DNA of 54,809 bases from UMGS1889 sp964540575 (GTDB lineage Bacteria > Bacillota > Clostridia > Oscillospirales > Ruminococcaceae): positions 1 to 54,809 of the forward strand of contig CAZINI010000017.1 of assembly GCA_964540575.1 (NCBI GenBank). The letters are read 5' to 3'. Shown one piece after another: positions 25,972 to 34,259 of this stretch; position 1 is the first letter of the stretch, and every line of letters starts with the position of its first letter. Made by a program: the position numbers and the translations under genes. Below the pieces are notes generated by a model, which worked only from the letters and a program-made list of their open reading frames with translations, was not told the origin of the DNA and ran no database searches.

Positions 25972-26821
25972 TATTCTTACGTCCGAAGGAATTTTTATAC
26001 TGCGACGGCGTTATGCTTTCAAGCTGTTTAAAGACCTTCATAAAATATTTTTCGTCCGAGAAGCCGCAGGAAAATGCGGCTTCTTTTATTGTAATGTCAT
26101 AATTTGAAAGCAGCGTTTTCGCCGTTTTTATCCGCAGCTGATTTGTATAGCGGACGATAGAAATGCCCATATACCGCTTGAACAGAGAGGAAAGGTAATC
26201 CGCACGATACCCCAAAGCGGCCGCAAGCGAACATACGTCAAAGGGGTGATAATAGTGGTTTTTTATCCACTCTCTTGCCGATACAACAGCCGCCGGCAGC
26301 TTATCGGAGCTGTCCCCGTGACGGAAATACTCCTGCGATATTTCCATAAGCAGCAGGCTCATTGCATAGTCGGACATATTTTGCGTGTACAGCTTTTCTT
26401 CAAGTGACATATCCATAAGCTGATGAAAAAGCTGTGCAGTACGTCCCAAGTCGGACAGACGGGCTGTTTCCGAAAGAAGATATGTATATCCGCCGCTGTC
26501 ATCATTTGCCGTTTCAAATCCGCAGTCCGACCGAAAATGTGCCCACAAATAAGACAACCGCCCTTCGGAGGGACGGTGTCCGAAATGCTCCTCGCCTGCT
26601 TTCAGCAAAATATACTGTCCCGGCAGGAGAGAAAATTCTGCATTATTTGCGGTGATATAAAGCGTTCCTTCGGTTATCATAATAAGCACGTTTTCATCCA
26701 TGCATCGGCGGTGATGCAGAAATCCCGACGGGCTGATAAGCTGTCCGCATACCGAAAATTTAAGCGGTTCTTTTGTTTTGCAGCCGAATATCCTCGGCTT
26801 GTTTTGTATGATCTCCGACAT
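25964..26821 (-). CDS. AraC-family transcriptional regulator
   Basis: A 285-residue regulator. The N-terminal cupin-like sensor domain (about 20-150) includes ENVLIMITEGTLYITANNAE and LLPGQYILLKAGEEHFGHRP, typical of sugar-sensing AraC proteins. The C-terminal double helix-turn-helix (about 185-282) includes YHPFDVCSLAAALGYRADYL and EAAFSCGFSDEKYFMKVFKQ. The ATG at 26821 is preferred to one 21 bases upstream because GGAG lies 7 bases before it. It converges on and overlaps the GH127 gene, which is its most likely target. Confidence 0.9.
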   Translation of the reverse strand: MSEIIQNKPRIFGCKTKEPLKFSVCGQLISPSGFLHHRRCMDENVLIMITEGTLYITANNAEFSLLPGQYILLKAGEEHFGHRPSEGRLSYLWAHFRSDCGFETANDDSGGYTYLLSETARLSDLGRTAQLFHQLMDMSLEEKLYTQNMSDYAMSLLLMEISQEYFRHGDSSDKLPAAVVSAREWIKNHYYHPFDVCSLAAALGYRADYLSSLFKRYMGISIVRYTNQLRIKTAKTLLSNYDITIKEAAFSCGFSDEKYFMKVFKQLESITPSQYKNSFGRKNIN

Positions 26822-26866
26822 TTTATTCTCCAGATAAATCAAGTGTACAGACCCATTTTTCCGCCG

Positions 26867-27385
26867 TCAAGGTAAATTTCTTGTATATGAATAAAGTGCC
26901 ATATCAAGCACTTTTCCGTTTTTATAGGCGTTGTTTTTCAATATTCCCTCAAGCTGAAAACCTGCCTTTTCAAGCACACGCCGTGACCCGACATTATAGT
27001 CAAAGGGTTCTGCAAAAATACGAATTATATCCGTTTCGGCAAACAGCTTTTCGCACAGCTGCCTGACCGCACTTGTCATAATTCCCTTGCCCCAATATTC
27101 CTCAGCCAGATAATACCCAAGCTCGGCTGTACGGCAGTGTATATTGCCTTGCCTTAATGCACCGATACTTCCCACAGCCCTGCCGTCAACGTCAATAGCA
27201 AAAGCAAAGGTTTCATTCGGATCGGAGTTCAGAACAAAGCTGATATATTCCGAGACGTCCTTTTCTGTATATGGATATGGCAGTCCGTCCCGCAGGTTAT
27301 TCAGAATATTTTTATTTGAAAGTGCTGCTGCCAGAGCGGCGGCGTCGGATAGTTTCCATTCTCGTATAGATATTTCCACACTCAT
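26867..27385 (-). CDS. GNAT N-acetyltransferase (RimJ/RimL type)
   Basis: A 172-residue acetyl-CoA-dependent transferase. The N-terminal IREWKLSDAAALAAAL, the central VGSIGALRQGN strand, the acetyl-CoA loop region YYLAEEYWGKGIMTSAVRQL (Q/R-x2-G-x-G/A equivalent EYWGKGI) and the terminal NVGSRRVLEKAGFQLEGIL are the usual RimJ/RimL elements. The substrate cannot be told; ribosomal protein N-termini or small amines are typical. Start by AAAGGA before the ATG at 27385. Transcribed in the same direction as the AraC gene, 45 bases away, so the two may be cotranscribed. Confidence 0.88.
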   Translation of the reverse strand: MSVEISIREWKLSDAAALAAALSNKNILNNLRDGLPYPYTEKDVSEYISFVLNSDPNETFAFAIDVDGRAVGSIGALRQGNIHCRTAELGYYLAEEYWGKGIMTSAVRQLCEKLFAETDIIRIFAEPFDYNVGSRRVLEKAGFQLEGILKNNAYKNGKVLDMALYSYTRNLP

Positions 27386-27494
27386 CTCGTCCTTTCCATA
27401 AGCTCACGAAATAGTTATGCCGAACACAATTATAGGGAACTGCTGATTTAATCGACATTTCTACTTTTACTGTTGCCTGCGTGCCGTATTTAGG

Positions 27495-27529
27495 TGGGTG
27501 TTCCCCCGCCGAAGGCGGGGGAACACCCA
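27495..27529. repeat. Perfect 16-base-pair GC-rich hairpin
   Basis: TGGGTGTTCCCCCGCC (27495-27510) pairs fully with 27514-27529 around GAA. There is no T-run on either strand, so it is not a typical terminator. The same TGGGTGTTC core recurs in the hairpin at 40974-41006. It lies between the kinase operon end and the GNAT gene; the rest of 27386-27746 holds the next element and AT-rich DNA. Confidence 0.7.
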
Positions 27530-27561
27530 TTAATCAGTATTTCCATAGGAAATCGGCGTAA

Positions 27562-27662
27562 TACTAAACACTCATTGAATTATGGGAATCTCTCAGCACA
27601 AAACCACATATACGCAAGCTTTTGTGCCGATTTCTTCTCCATAATTCTAATGGTGTTTAGTA
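27562..27662. mobile_element. 101-bp TA-flanked inverted-repeat element (MITE-like), copy 1
   Basis: Begins TACTAAACACTCATT and ends AATGGTGTTTAGTA, with an inner imperfect hairpin CGGCACAAAA/TTTTGTGCTG around a conserved GCTTGCGTATATG loop (read on the minus strand). Reads as TA-CTAAACA...TGTTTAG-TA, so a TA target duplication of the IS630/mariner kind is plausible. No transposase gene is in the window. Confidence 0.75.
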
Positions 27663-27746
27663 TAAAATGATTAAACTGTTGAAAACGGTTTTGTCAAGGG
27701 GGAGGAGAAAACATAATATGTCACTTTTGCAGCGAAAAAAATGTAT

Positions 27747-30700
27747 CTATCCAAGCCATCTGCCCAGCGTTTTTGCAAGAGCTTTCATATCCAGGGGCTT
27801 GGCAATATGCTCATTCATTCCCACAGTTTTTGCAGCCTGAACGTCCTCTGCAAATGCATTTGCCGTCATAGCAATAATGGGTATCTGCTTGCAGTAGCTG
27901 CGGTCCATGGCACGGATAGCTCTTGTTGCATCGTAACCGTTCATACGAGGCATTTGAATATCCATAAAAATGAGGTCATAATATCCGTCCTCACTTGCGG
28001 ACATCATATCCACTGCTGCTGTTCCGTCAGCGGCACGTTCAACGGCAATGCCTGTCATTTCGAGTATTTCTGCTGCAATTTCCGCATTTAGGTCATTGTC
28101 CTCCGCAAGAAGAACTCGCTTGCCCGAAAGCTCCATATTTGACAGTTCGACAAGCGGCGTTCCCTGTTCGATTTGTTCCTCTCCGCCCACAAGAGTGCTG
28201 AAGGTCTTTGCCAGTCGGGAACGGAAAAGCGGCTTGCTGATAAATGCGTTTGCACCTGCTGCTCTTGCCTCCTGTTCAATATCCGACCAGTCATATGCGG
28301 ATATAATTATAATTGGCACATCGTTTCCGACTGCTTTGCGGATAGCTCTTGTAGTCGCAATGCCGTCCATATCGGGCATTTTCCAGTCGATTATGCAGGC
28401 AAAATAGTCCTGACCCTTCTGATGACGGACAGTAACATATTCGACCGCTTCCGCACCGGTGGATACACCATCGGGCTTCATTCCGAGATCCTCCAGCATA
28501 CCGCAGCAGGATTCAAGGCTTAACTTATCATCGTCCGCAACAAGCACGTTAAGGTCGATGAATTTATCATTTCTTATCTCCTCTGCATCCTGTAATTTCA
28601 GATAAATAGTCACCGTAAAGCGTGAGCCCACATTAAGCTTGCTTTCCACCTTAATGTCGCCGCCCATCATTCGCACTATATTTCTGCTGATAGGCATACC
28701 AAGTCCCGTTCCCTGTATCTTGTTAACTCTGCTGTCGGAGGCTCTGGTGAAGGGTTCAAATATGTTTTCCAGATACTCTTCGCTCATGCCTATGCCGTTA
28801 TCTTCAAATATAAATTCATAGCAGCCGACTTTTGCATAACGAGATGGCTTTTCCATAATGGAAAGGCATATTTTCCCGCCGTCGGGGGTATATTTCACAG
28901 CGTTGCTCATCAGATTTGTAAATACCTTCTGAATACGCAGGCTGTCACCGATAACATCTTCATGGGTCACTCCGCTGATATTTACGGAAAGCTCGTGATG
29001 ATGCATGCTTATCTGCTCATTTGTCATTGAAAGCAGGTTATCTATAAGATTTGAAAGGTTAAATTCCTCTTCGATAAGGTCGACCTTTCCCGATTCGATC
29101 TTGCTCATATCGAGAACTTCGTTGATAAGGCTTAGCATATGCTTGCTTGCCTGAGATATTTTCTGCAAACTGTCCCTGACCCGCTCTTTATCGTCCAGAT
29201 GCGTTGCGGCGATAGCGGTCATTCCGATGATGCCGTTCATAGGCGTACGAATATCGTGGGACATATTTGACAGAAATTCCGTCTTTGCCTTATTTGCAGC
29301 CTCCGCAGCATCATACGCCGTCTGCAACGCCATTTCCTGCTGACGCTCCTTTTTGATAAGGTCGTCAACATTTCTTGTTCCGATAACCGCCGCAAATCCG
29401 CCGTTCTTTTCTTGTACAAATGAAACCTTTGCCTGAAGATAGCTAATACCGTCGGCTGTAAGCTTTTCATAGGTCAGGGAATAATCCTCGCCGTCCTCCC
29501 GAATATGTTCAAGGGACAGCTTTTCCATAAATTCACTGCGGCATTTTTCCGAAACGTATTCTTCGCAGTAAATGGAAAGTCCCTTTGACCAGCAGTAATC
29601 GTGCTTGTCAAACAGCTCTGCAATGGACTTTCCGTCCTCGCTTTCCGCACGGAAAATAGTCACATGTTCCGTTACGGGATCAACCAGCAGAACAGAGTAA
29701 TATTCCGAGCCAAGACCTTCGATTATTTCCCTCTGAGCTTCCATTATCCTTATTTTCCTGCGTTCTTCCTCAACAATAGCGTCAACGCAGCGAAAGCCTA
29801 ATATTATCTGACCTTCCGTTTTATGCCGTGAATAAAAACGGATAAATGAAGCCTGATAATAATGAACGCCCGTATCGTCGGCTATGATACGATAGCTGCA
29901 TAAATACTCATCGCTTTTTTCAAGAGCTTCCTTGACCTTATCGATCAAAATGGCAGCCTTGAGAGCAGTCCTGTCCTCTTCCAGAACATATTTTGAAATA
30001 TAATTGTTCCATGTATCATTATAGGAACGGCGTATCACACGCTTTTCCTCAGCAATGATATGTCCTTTCCGCTTGATGGTCACAGCGGTATCATTTGCAA
30101 GATCAAGCAGGACAACATCGGGATAATCCCTGCTAAGTGCACCTGCTATCTCCATCTCGTCCCGCAGGGTCTCATTTATCTTTTCGACTGCCAAAAGAGC
30201 ATTTTCGACCTTTTTCTGCTGTTCAAGCTCATGCTGTCTTTCATTATCGACATTCTTGAATCCGATAGCAAACTCGTTTCTCTTGCTGTCGGGCTTTACC
30301 AGCTGACATTCAAAATACTCTATCCTGTCATTCCGGGATACTCTGTAACTGAACGAATAAGCCTGCTTTTCGGCAAAAAGCTTTCTGATATTCTCTATCG
30401 TACATATACTGTCAAACAGATGCCTGTCTTCCGGAAGAACGTCATTTTCAACATACAACCGTATATTTGGTTCATAATCGCCTATTGTAAACTTATGACC
30501 GTAACGGGATTTCATAGTCGTATTCATGCGGTAGCAGACGCCTTCGGACGTATCAATATTGACAGCGTAAACATTCTCATACGACATAGAAAGTGCCCGA
30601 ATAAGATTATCCTGTGATTCCAGCCTTTCCTTTTCGGCGGTAATACCACGAAAGCCGAATATCACCTTGGTATTTTCCCCGGAGCTGTTTTTCTCGGCGG

Positions 30701-31565
30701 GGAATAAACTGCACCTTATCCAGTTTCCGTCGGTGGCGATATATTCCTGCGTGATAATACGATCCTCACCCAGACGTTCATTTATTGTATCAATATCCGT
30801 AAAGATGCTCATTGCGGACCTGTATTCTTCACTTACCCAGCTATCTGTAACAGCTTTAAGACGTGCCCTTGCGTTATCCTTTTCGCCGTATGTATGATTT
30901 CTGCCGTCGGGAGAAAATATTTCCTGAAATATGTTTTCTTGTATATCAATATAATACAGTGCAAAGAAAATGCTGCTTAATGAGTCAATAATTGCAGTAT
31001 GCTGCTTTTCTGTTTCCAGAAGAGAAGCAAGCTCTGCGTTTGCTTTCTCCATACGCTTATTAACTATCTCATTGCAGCAGACGGAAGCAATTACGGACAG
31101 CAGCAAGAAATGTCCCGCATTTCGGCGTGGGTTATCCACCCCGATAAAGCCCGCTGCCGAACCGTTTACAACAAGCGGAACAGCCGCAGCACTTTCTATC
31201 CCCAGCGGTTTCAGAAGCCGATAAAGCCTTGAATCGGGAGCAAAGCTTTCAGATAAAGAAGATATATAAAGCTCTGCCTTTTCTTCAAGCTCTTCAAGCC
31301 GTAATCCTATGTCCTCAAGGGAAATATTTTGAAGCTCGCCAAGCTGTGCGGATACTCCGTCACGGCACCATTCGTATGTATTGCTGATATGGGTGTGCTC
31401 CCCATTCAGCTCGAAAATATACGAACGGTCTGCATCATAATAGCTGCATATATCGGAAAGTATTCCGTGAACAATTTCTCCGTCTTTGGGCATATTTGAG
31501 TAATCACGCAAAAAGCTTCCGATAGCCTGTTCCTGAGCTGACATATTCTGAGAGAAACTGTTCAT
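27747..31565 (-). CDS. Cytoplasmic hybrid histidine kinase: GAF, PAS-like repeats, two receiver domains
   Basis: A 1272-residue kinase without membrane helices. Residues about 20-170 are GAF-like (DADRSYIFELNGEHTHISNTYE, AAVPLVVNGSAAGFIGVDNP). Four related PAS-like segments follow (about 190-730; recurring Y-x-Y-R and SYRV motifs). The dimerisation helix FLSNMSHDIRTPMNGIIG carries the phospho-His at 770. The ATPase domain shows NLMSNAVKYTPDGG and GTGLGMPIS. Two receiver domains end the protein (IIDWKMPDMDG and LIFMDIQMPRMNG). There is no HPt or output domain here, so the phosphoryl group must pass to a partner elsewhere. Last gene of an operon with a second hybrid kinase and a lipoprotein, 30 bases behind the kinase. 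Confidence 0.9.
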   Translation of the reverse strand: MNSFSQNMSAQEQAIGSFLRDYSNMPKDGEIVHGILSDICSYYDADRSYIFELNGEHTHISNTYEWCRDGVSAQLGELQNISLEDIGLRLEELEEKAELYISSLSESFAPDSRLYRLLKPLGIESAAAVPLVVNGSAAGFIGVDNPRRNAGHFLLLSVIASVCCNEIVNKRMEKANAELASLLETEKQHTAIIDSLSSIFFALYYIDIQENIFQEIFSPDGRNHTYGEKDNARARLKAVTDSWVSEEYRSAMSIFTDIDTINERLGEDRIITQEYIATDGNWIRCSLFPAEKNSSGENTKVIFGFRGITAEKERLESQDNLIRALSMSYENVYAVNIDTSEGVCYRMNTTMKSRYGHKFTIGDYEPNIRLYVENDVLPEDRHLFDSICTIENIRKLFAEKQAYSFSYRVSRNDRIEYFECQLVKPDSKRNEFAIGFKNVDNERQHELEQQKKVENALLAVEKINETLRDEMEIAGALSRDYPDVVLLDLANDTAVTIKRKGHIIAEEKRVIRRSYNDTWNNYISKYVLEEDRTALKAAILIDKVKEALEKSDEYLCSYRIIADDTGVHYYQASFIRFYSRHKTEGQIILGFRCVDAIVEEERRKIRIMEAQREIIEGLGSEYYSVLLVDPVTEHVTIFRAESEDGKSIAELFDKHDYCWSKGLSIYCEEYVSEKCRSEFMEKLSLEHIREDGEDYSLTYEKLTADGISYLQAKVSFVQEKNGGFAAVIGTRNVDDLIKKERQQEMALQTAYDAAEAANKAKTEFLSNMSHDIRTPMNGIIGMTAIAATHLDDKERVRDSLQKISQASKHMLSLINEVLDMSKIESGKVDLIEEEFNLSNLIDNLLSMTNEQISMHHHELSVNISGVTHEDVIGDSLRIQKVFTNLMSNAVKYTPDGGKICLSIMEKPSRYAKVGCYEFIFEDNGIGMSEEYLENIFEPFTRASDSRVNKIQGTGLGMPISRNIVRMMGGDIKVESKLNVGSRFTVTIYLKLQDAEEIRNDKFIDLNVLVADDDKLSLESCCGMLEDLGMKPDGVSTGAEAVEYVTVRHQKGQDYFACIIDWKMPDMDGIATTRAIRKAVGNDVPIIIISAYDWSDIEQEARAAGANAFISKPLFRSRLAKTFSTLVGGEEQIEQGTPLVELSNMELSGKRVLLAEDNDLNAEIAAEILEMTGIAVERAADGTAAVDMMSASEDGYYDLIFMDIQMPRMNGYDATRAIRAMDRSYCKQIPIIAMTANAFAEDVQAAKTVGMNEHIAKPLDMKALAKTLGRWLG

Positions 31566-31595
31566 GGTTTACCTCCAATTTTTTTGATCCTGTGG

Positions 31596-34232
31596 TCATG
31601 TTTTGCTGAATACACTGCGAAGCACCTCAATGACTTCTTCCATATTTATGGGCTTTGAAATAAATCCGTTCATACCGCACTCCGACGCTGCTTTTCTGTC
31701 CTCGTCAAAGGCGTTTGCCGTCATTGCAACTATAGGAACAGCGGACAGTTCGGTGTTTTTGAGCGACCGTATGCTCTTTGTTGCTTCATAGCCGTTCATA
31801 ACGGGCATCTGAATATCCATAAGCACAAGGTCATATTCGCCGGGCTTTGAAGCAGAAATTTTATCCGCCGCTTCCTTGCCGTTTTCCGCAGTATCTACAA
31901 CAAATCCGTATTCATTGAGTATCTCAAAAGCTATCTCACGGTTCAGCTCGTTATCCTCAACAAGCAGCAGATGCTTGCCCTTGAAATTATCCGTTTCCTC
32001 GGAAACGGGCAGAACATTTTTCTCCTCCGCCTGCTGATGACCAAGAGCATTCAGAAGCGAATCCCGCAGGTCGGACATAAACATAGGCTTTGAACAGAAC
32101 GCCGTAACTCCCGCCGCCCTTGCCTCTGCCTCTATATCCGACCAATCATATGCTGTAAGAATGATTATGGGAGTATTGTCGCCAATTGCACGAATTTGTC
32201 TTGTGACCTCGATACCGTTCATATCGGGCAGACGCCAGTCGATGATATATGCATGAAAAGCATCGTTCATTTCAATTGCCTGCTTAGCACGAAGAACGGC
32301 TTCCTTGCCCGACAATGTCCATTCTGAACGCATACCGATCTGAACCAGCATTTTTGTAACGCTGTCGCAGGTGTTGAAATTGTCATCAGCCACAAGAGCT
32401 TTAAGCCCGGTCAGCTCGGTGATTTTTTCGATTTTTTTACGTTCCGACTGTAATTTCAGGCATAGCTTGATGACGAATTCCGTGCCCTTGTTCTGCTCGC
32501 TGTGTACTTCAATTGTGCCGCCCATCATATCGATAATGTTCTTGGAAATTGCCATTCCCAGACCCGTGCCCTGTATCTTGCTGACGGTGGAGGAGCGTTC
32601 ACGTTCAAACGGCTCAAATACGTGTTCGGCAAACTCGGGACTCATTCCGATACCCGTGTCCTTTACACGAATTTCGTACAGTCCCTTTCCCTCGGGGGCA
32701 TTATGTATCTGTGTAACACGGACGGATACCGTACCGCCCGACGGAGTAAATTTTATTGCATTGGACAAAAGGTTTAAAAGCACCTGATTGATACGAGTCT
32801 TGTCGCAGATAACGTCCTCGTCCGAAACGTCGATAACGTCCATAAACAGTTCCAGCTGCTTTGCGTGAATTTGTCCGTTGATAATGGTCTTTATGTCGTG
32901 AAGCATTTCCGAAAGATTTGCTTCCGTTTCATCAAGCTTGATTTTTCCGCTTTCGATACGGCTCATATCCAGAATATCGTTTATAAGCGAAAGCAGATGA
33001 TTGCTTGATGAAAGTATTTTTGAAAGATAATCCTTTACCTTTTCCGAATTAGTCACATTCGTAAGTGCAAGTGTGGCAAATCCGATTATCGCATTCATAG
33101 GCGTACGAATATCATGTGACATATTGGAAAGAAAAGTGCTCTTAGCTTTATTTGCATCTTCAGCCATATGGAATGACTGCTCAGCCAAATGCCTTGCCTC
33201 TTCCAGCGATGCGTTGTTTTCACGAAGCTGTTTATTGAGCTTTTCAAGCTCCCTGTTCTGTGCCTGTGTTTTCTTCTGAGATCGATATACAATAAAGGAG
33301 ATCGTTATCAAAGAAAACAAAACTATAAACATTACTGAAAATAATGACGTTCGCCTTATCTTCTCCACACTCAGAAGTCTTGTTCCCATGACCATAGATT
33401 GGTCTATGGAAATTACAATGTGCCAATCTATATCGGGGATCTTTGAAAAGCTAATTATTTCATTTTCTCCCGAATCAAGCACAACATGAATGGCATCACT
33501 CTCTCCCGAAAGCAGATATTCTCTGAAGGAATCGCTGTCCGTCACGACATCATGGTGAAGGAACTCCGCATCCTTGAATGTGCCGAAGAACAGATACCTG
33601 TTTTCGGAATCAGGAAGGTTATCGGAATGGAGCAGGGTCGTGCCTTTGCTGTCGATGATCCTTATCTGCCCGTTTCCCCCAAAGGATTCCATTTTAAGAA
33701 GGCTAAGATAGGAATCCAGCTTGTAGTAGACAAAAAGATATTCCATCTTTTCTGAGCCTACATAAAAAGGCTTTATCCTTGTTCCGAACATGAGAATATC
33801 CGTATCATTATCCTGCCGCAGACGAAGAATTCTTTCCTCGCCCTGTATTAAAGGCAGAATGTCCTTGGAGATCTGTTTCATTCCCAACACGCCGGATTTG
33901 TCCAAATAATTGCCTTCATCGGAAAGCAGCAGCATATTATATGCATCGGGTGACGCATCATGCAAAAAGGAAGCGACCTCGTCTGCCGAATGGTTCTCCA
34001 TATTCTCCAACGCCACGCATATAGTATCTATCTGTTTCCAGTTGTTTGTCAGCTGATTTTCTATAATGTTGTTCATCTGCACAGCGTTTTCTGTCAGGAG
34101 AGCGAGAGCCTCCTGTTCGGTAACGTCATTTACGGAATTCATTGTGTTTGACATAAGAAAATATGTCAGCAGCAAAGCCAATATGAGAACTGCCGCAACG
34201 ATAGGTGCTATTTTAAACTGATTCTTACTCAT
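31596..34232 (-). CDS. Membrane hybrid histidine kinase with extracytoplasmic sensor and two receiver domains
   Basis: An 878-residue sensor. Membrane helices at about 8-27 and 290-312 flank an extracytoplasmic sensor domain of the dCACHE/PDC type (IRIIDSKGTTLLHSDNLPDS). A coiled coil (QNRELEKLNKQLRENNASLE) leads to the kinase core SNMSHDIRTPMNAIIG with phospho-His 373, then LNLLSNAIKFTPSGG and GTGLGMAIS. Two receiver domains follow (IIDWRLPDMNG and LVLMDIQMPVMNG). Architecture and sequence parallel the neighbouring kinase from the His helix on, indicating duplication of the core with exchange of the sensor. It lies 27 bases after the solute-binding lipoprotein gene, whose product could present the ligand to this sensor domain. 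Confidence 0.9.
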   Translation of the reverse strand: MSKNQFKIAPIVAAVLILALLLTYFLMSNTMNSVNDVTEQEALALLTENAVQMNNIIENQLTNNWKQIDTICVALENMENHSADEVASFLHDASPDAYNMLLLSDEGNYLDKSGVLGMKQISKDILPLIQGEERILRLRQDNDTDILMFGTRIKPFYVGSEKMEYLFVYYKLDSYLSLLKMESFGGNGQIRIIDSKGTTLLHSDNLPDSENRYLFFGTFKDAEFLHHDVVTDSDSFREYLLSGESDAIHVVLDSGENEIISFSKIPDIDWHIVISIDQSMVMGTRLLSVEKIRRTSLFSVMFIVLFSLITISFIVYRSQKKTQAQNRELEKLNKQLRENNASLEEARHLAEQSFHMAEDANKAKSTFLSNMSHDIRTPMNAIIGFATLALTNVTNSEKVKDYLSKILSSSNHLLSLINDILDMSRIESGKIKLDETEANLSEMLHDIKTIINGQIHAKQLELFMDVIDVSDEDVICDKTRINQVLLNLLSNAIKFTPSGGTVSVRVTQIHNAPEGKGLYEIRVKDTGIGMSPEFAEHVFEPFERERSSTVSKIQGTGLGMAISKNIIDMMGGTIEVHSEQNKGTEFVIKLCLKLQSERKKIEKITELTGLKALVADDNFNTCDSVTKMLVQIGMRSEWTLSGKEAVLRAKQAIEMNDAFHAYIIDWRLPDMNGIEVTRQIRAIGDNTPIIILTAYDWSDIEAEARAAGVTAFCSKPMFMSDLRDSLLNALGHQQAEEKNVLPVSEETDNFKGKHLLLVEDNELNREIAFEILNEYGFVVDTAENGKEAADKISASKPGEYDLVLMDIQMPVMNGYEATKSIRSLKNTELSAVPIVAMTANAFDEDRKAASECGMNGFISKPINMEEVIEVLRSVFSKT

Positions 34233-34259
34233 TATAAGTTTTTCCTCTGAAATACCCTT

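Noticed and set aside
27312..27530. Minus-strand frame across the GC-rich hairpin
   Set aside because: It overlaps the GNAT gene start and is made of hairpin sequence; no ribosome binding site.
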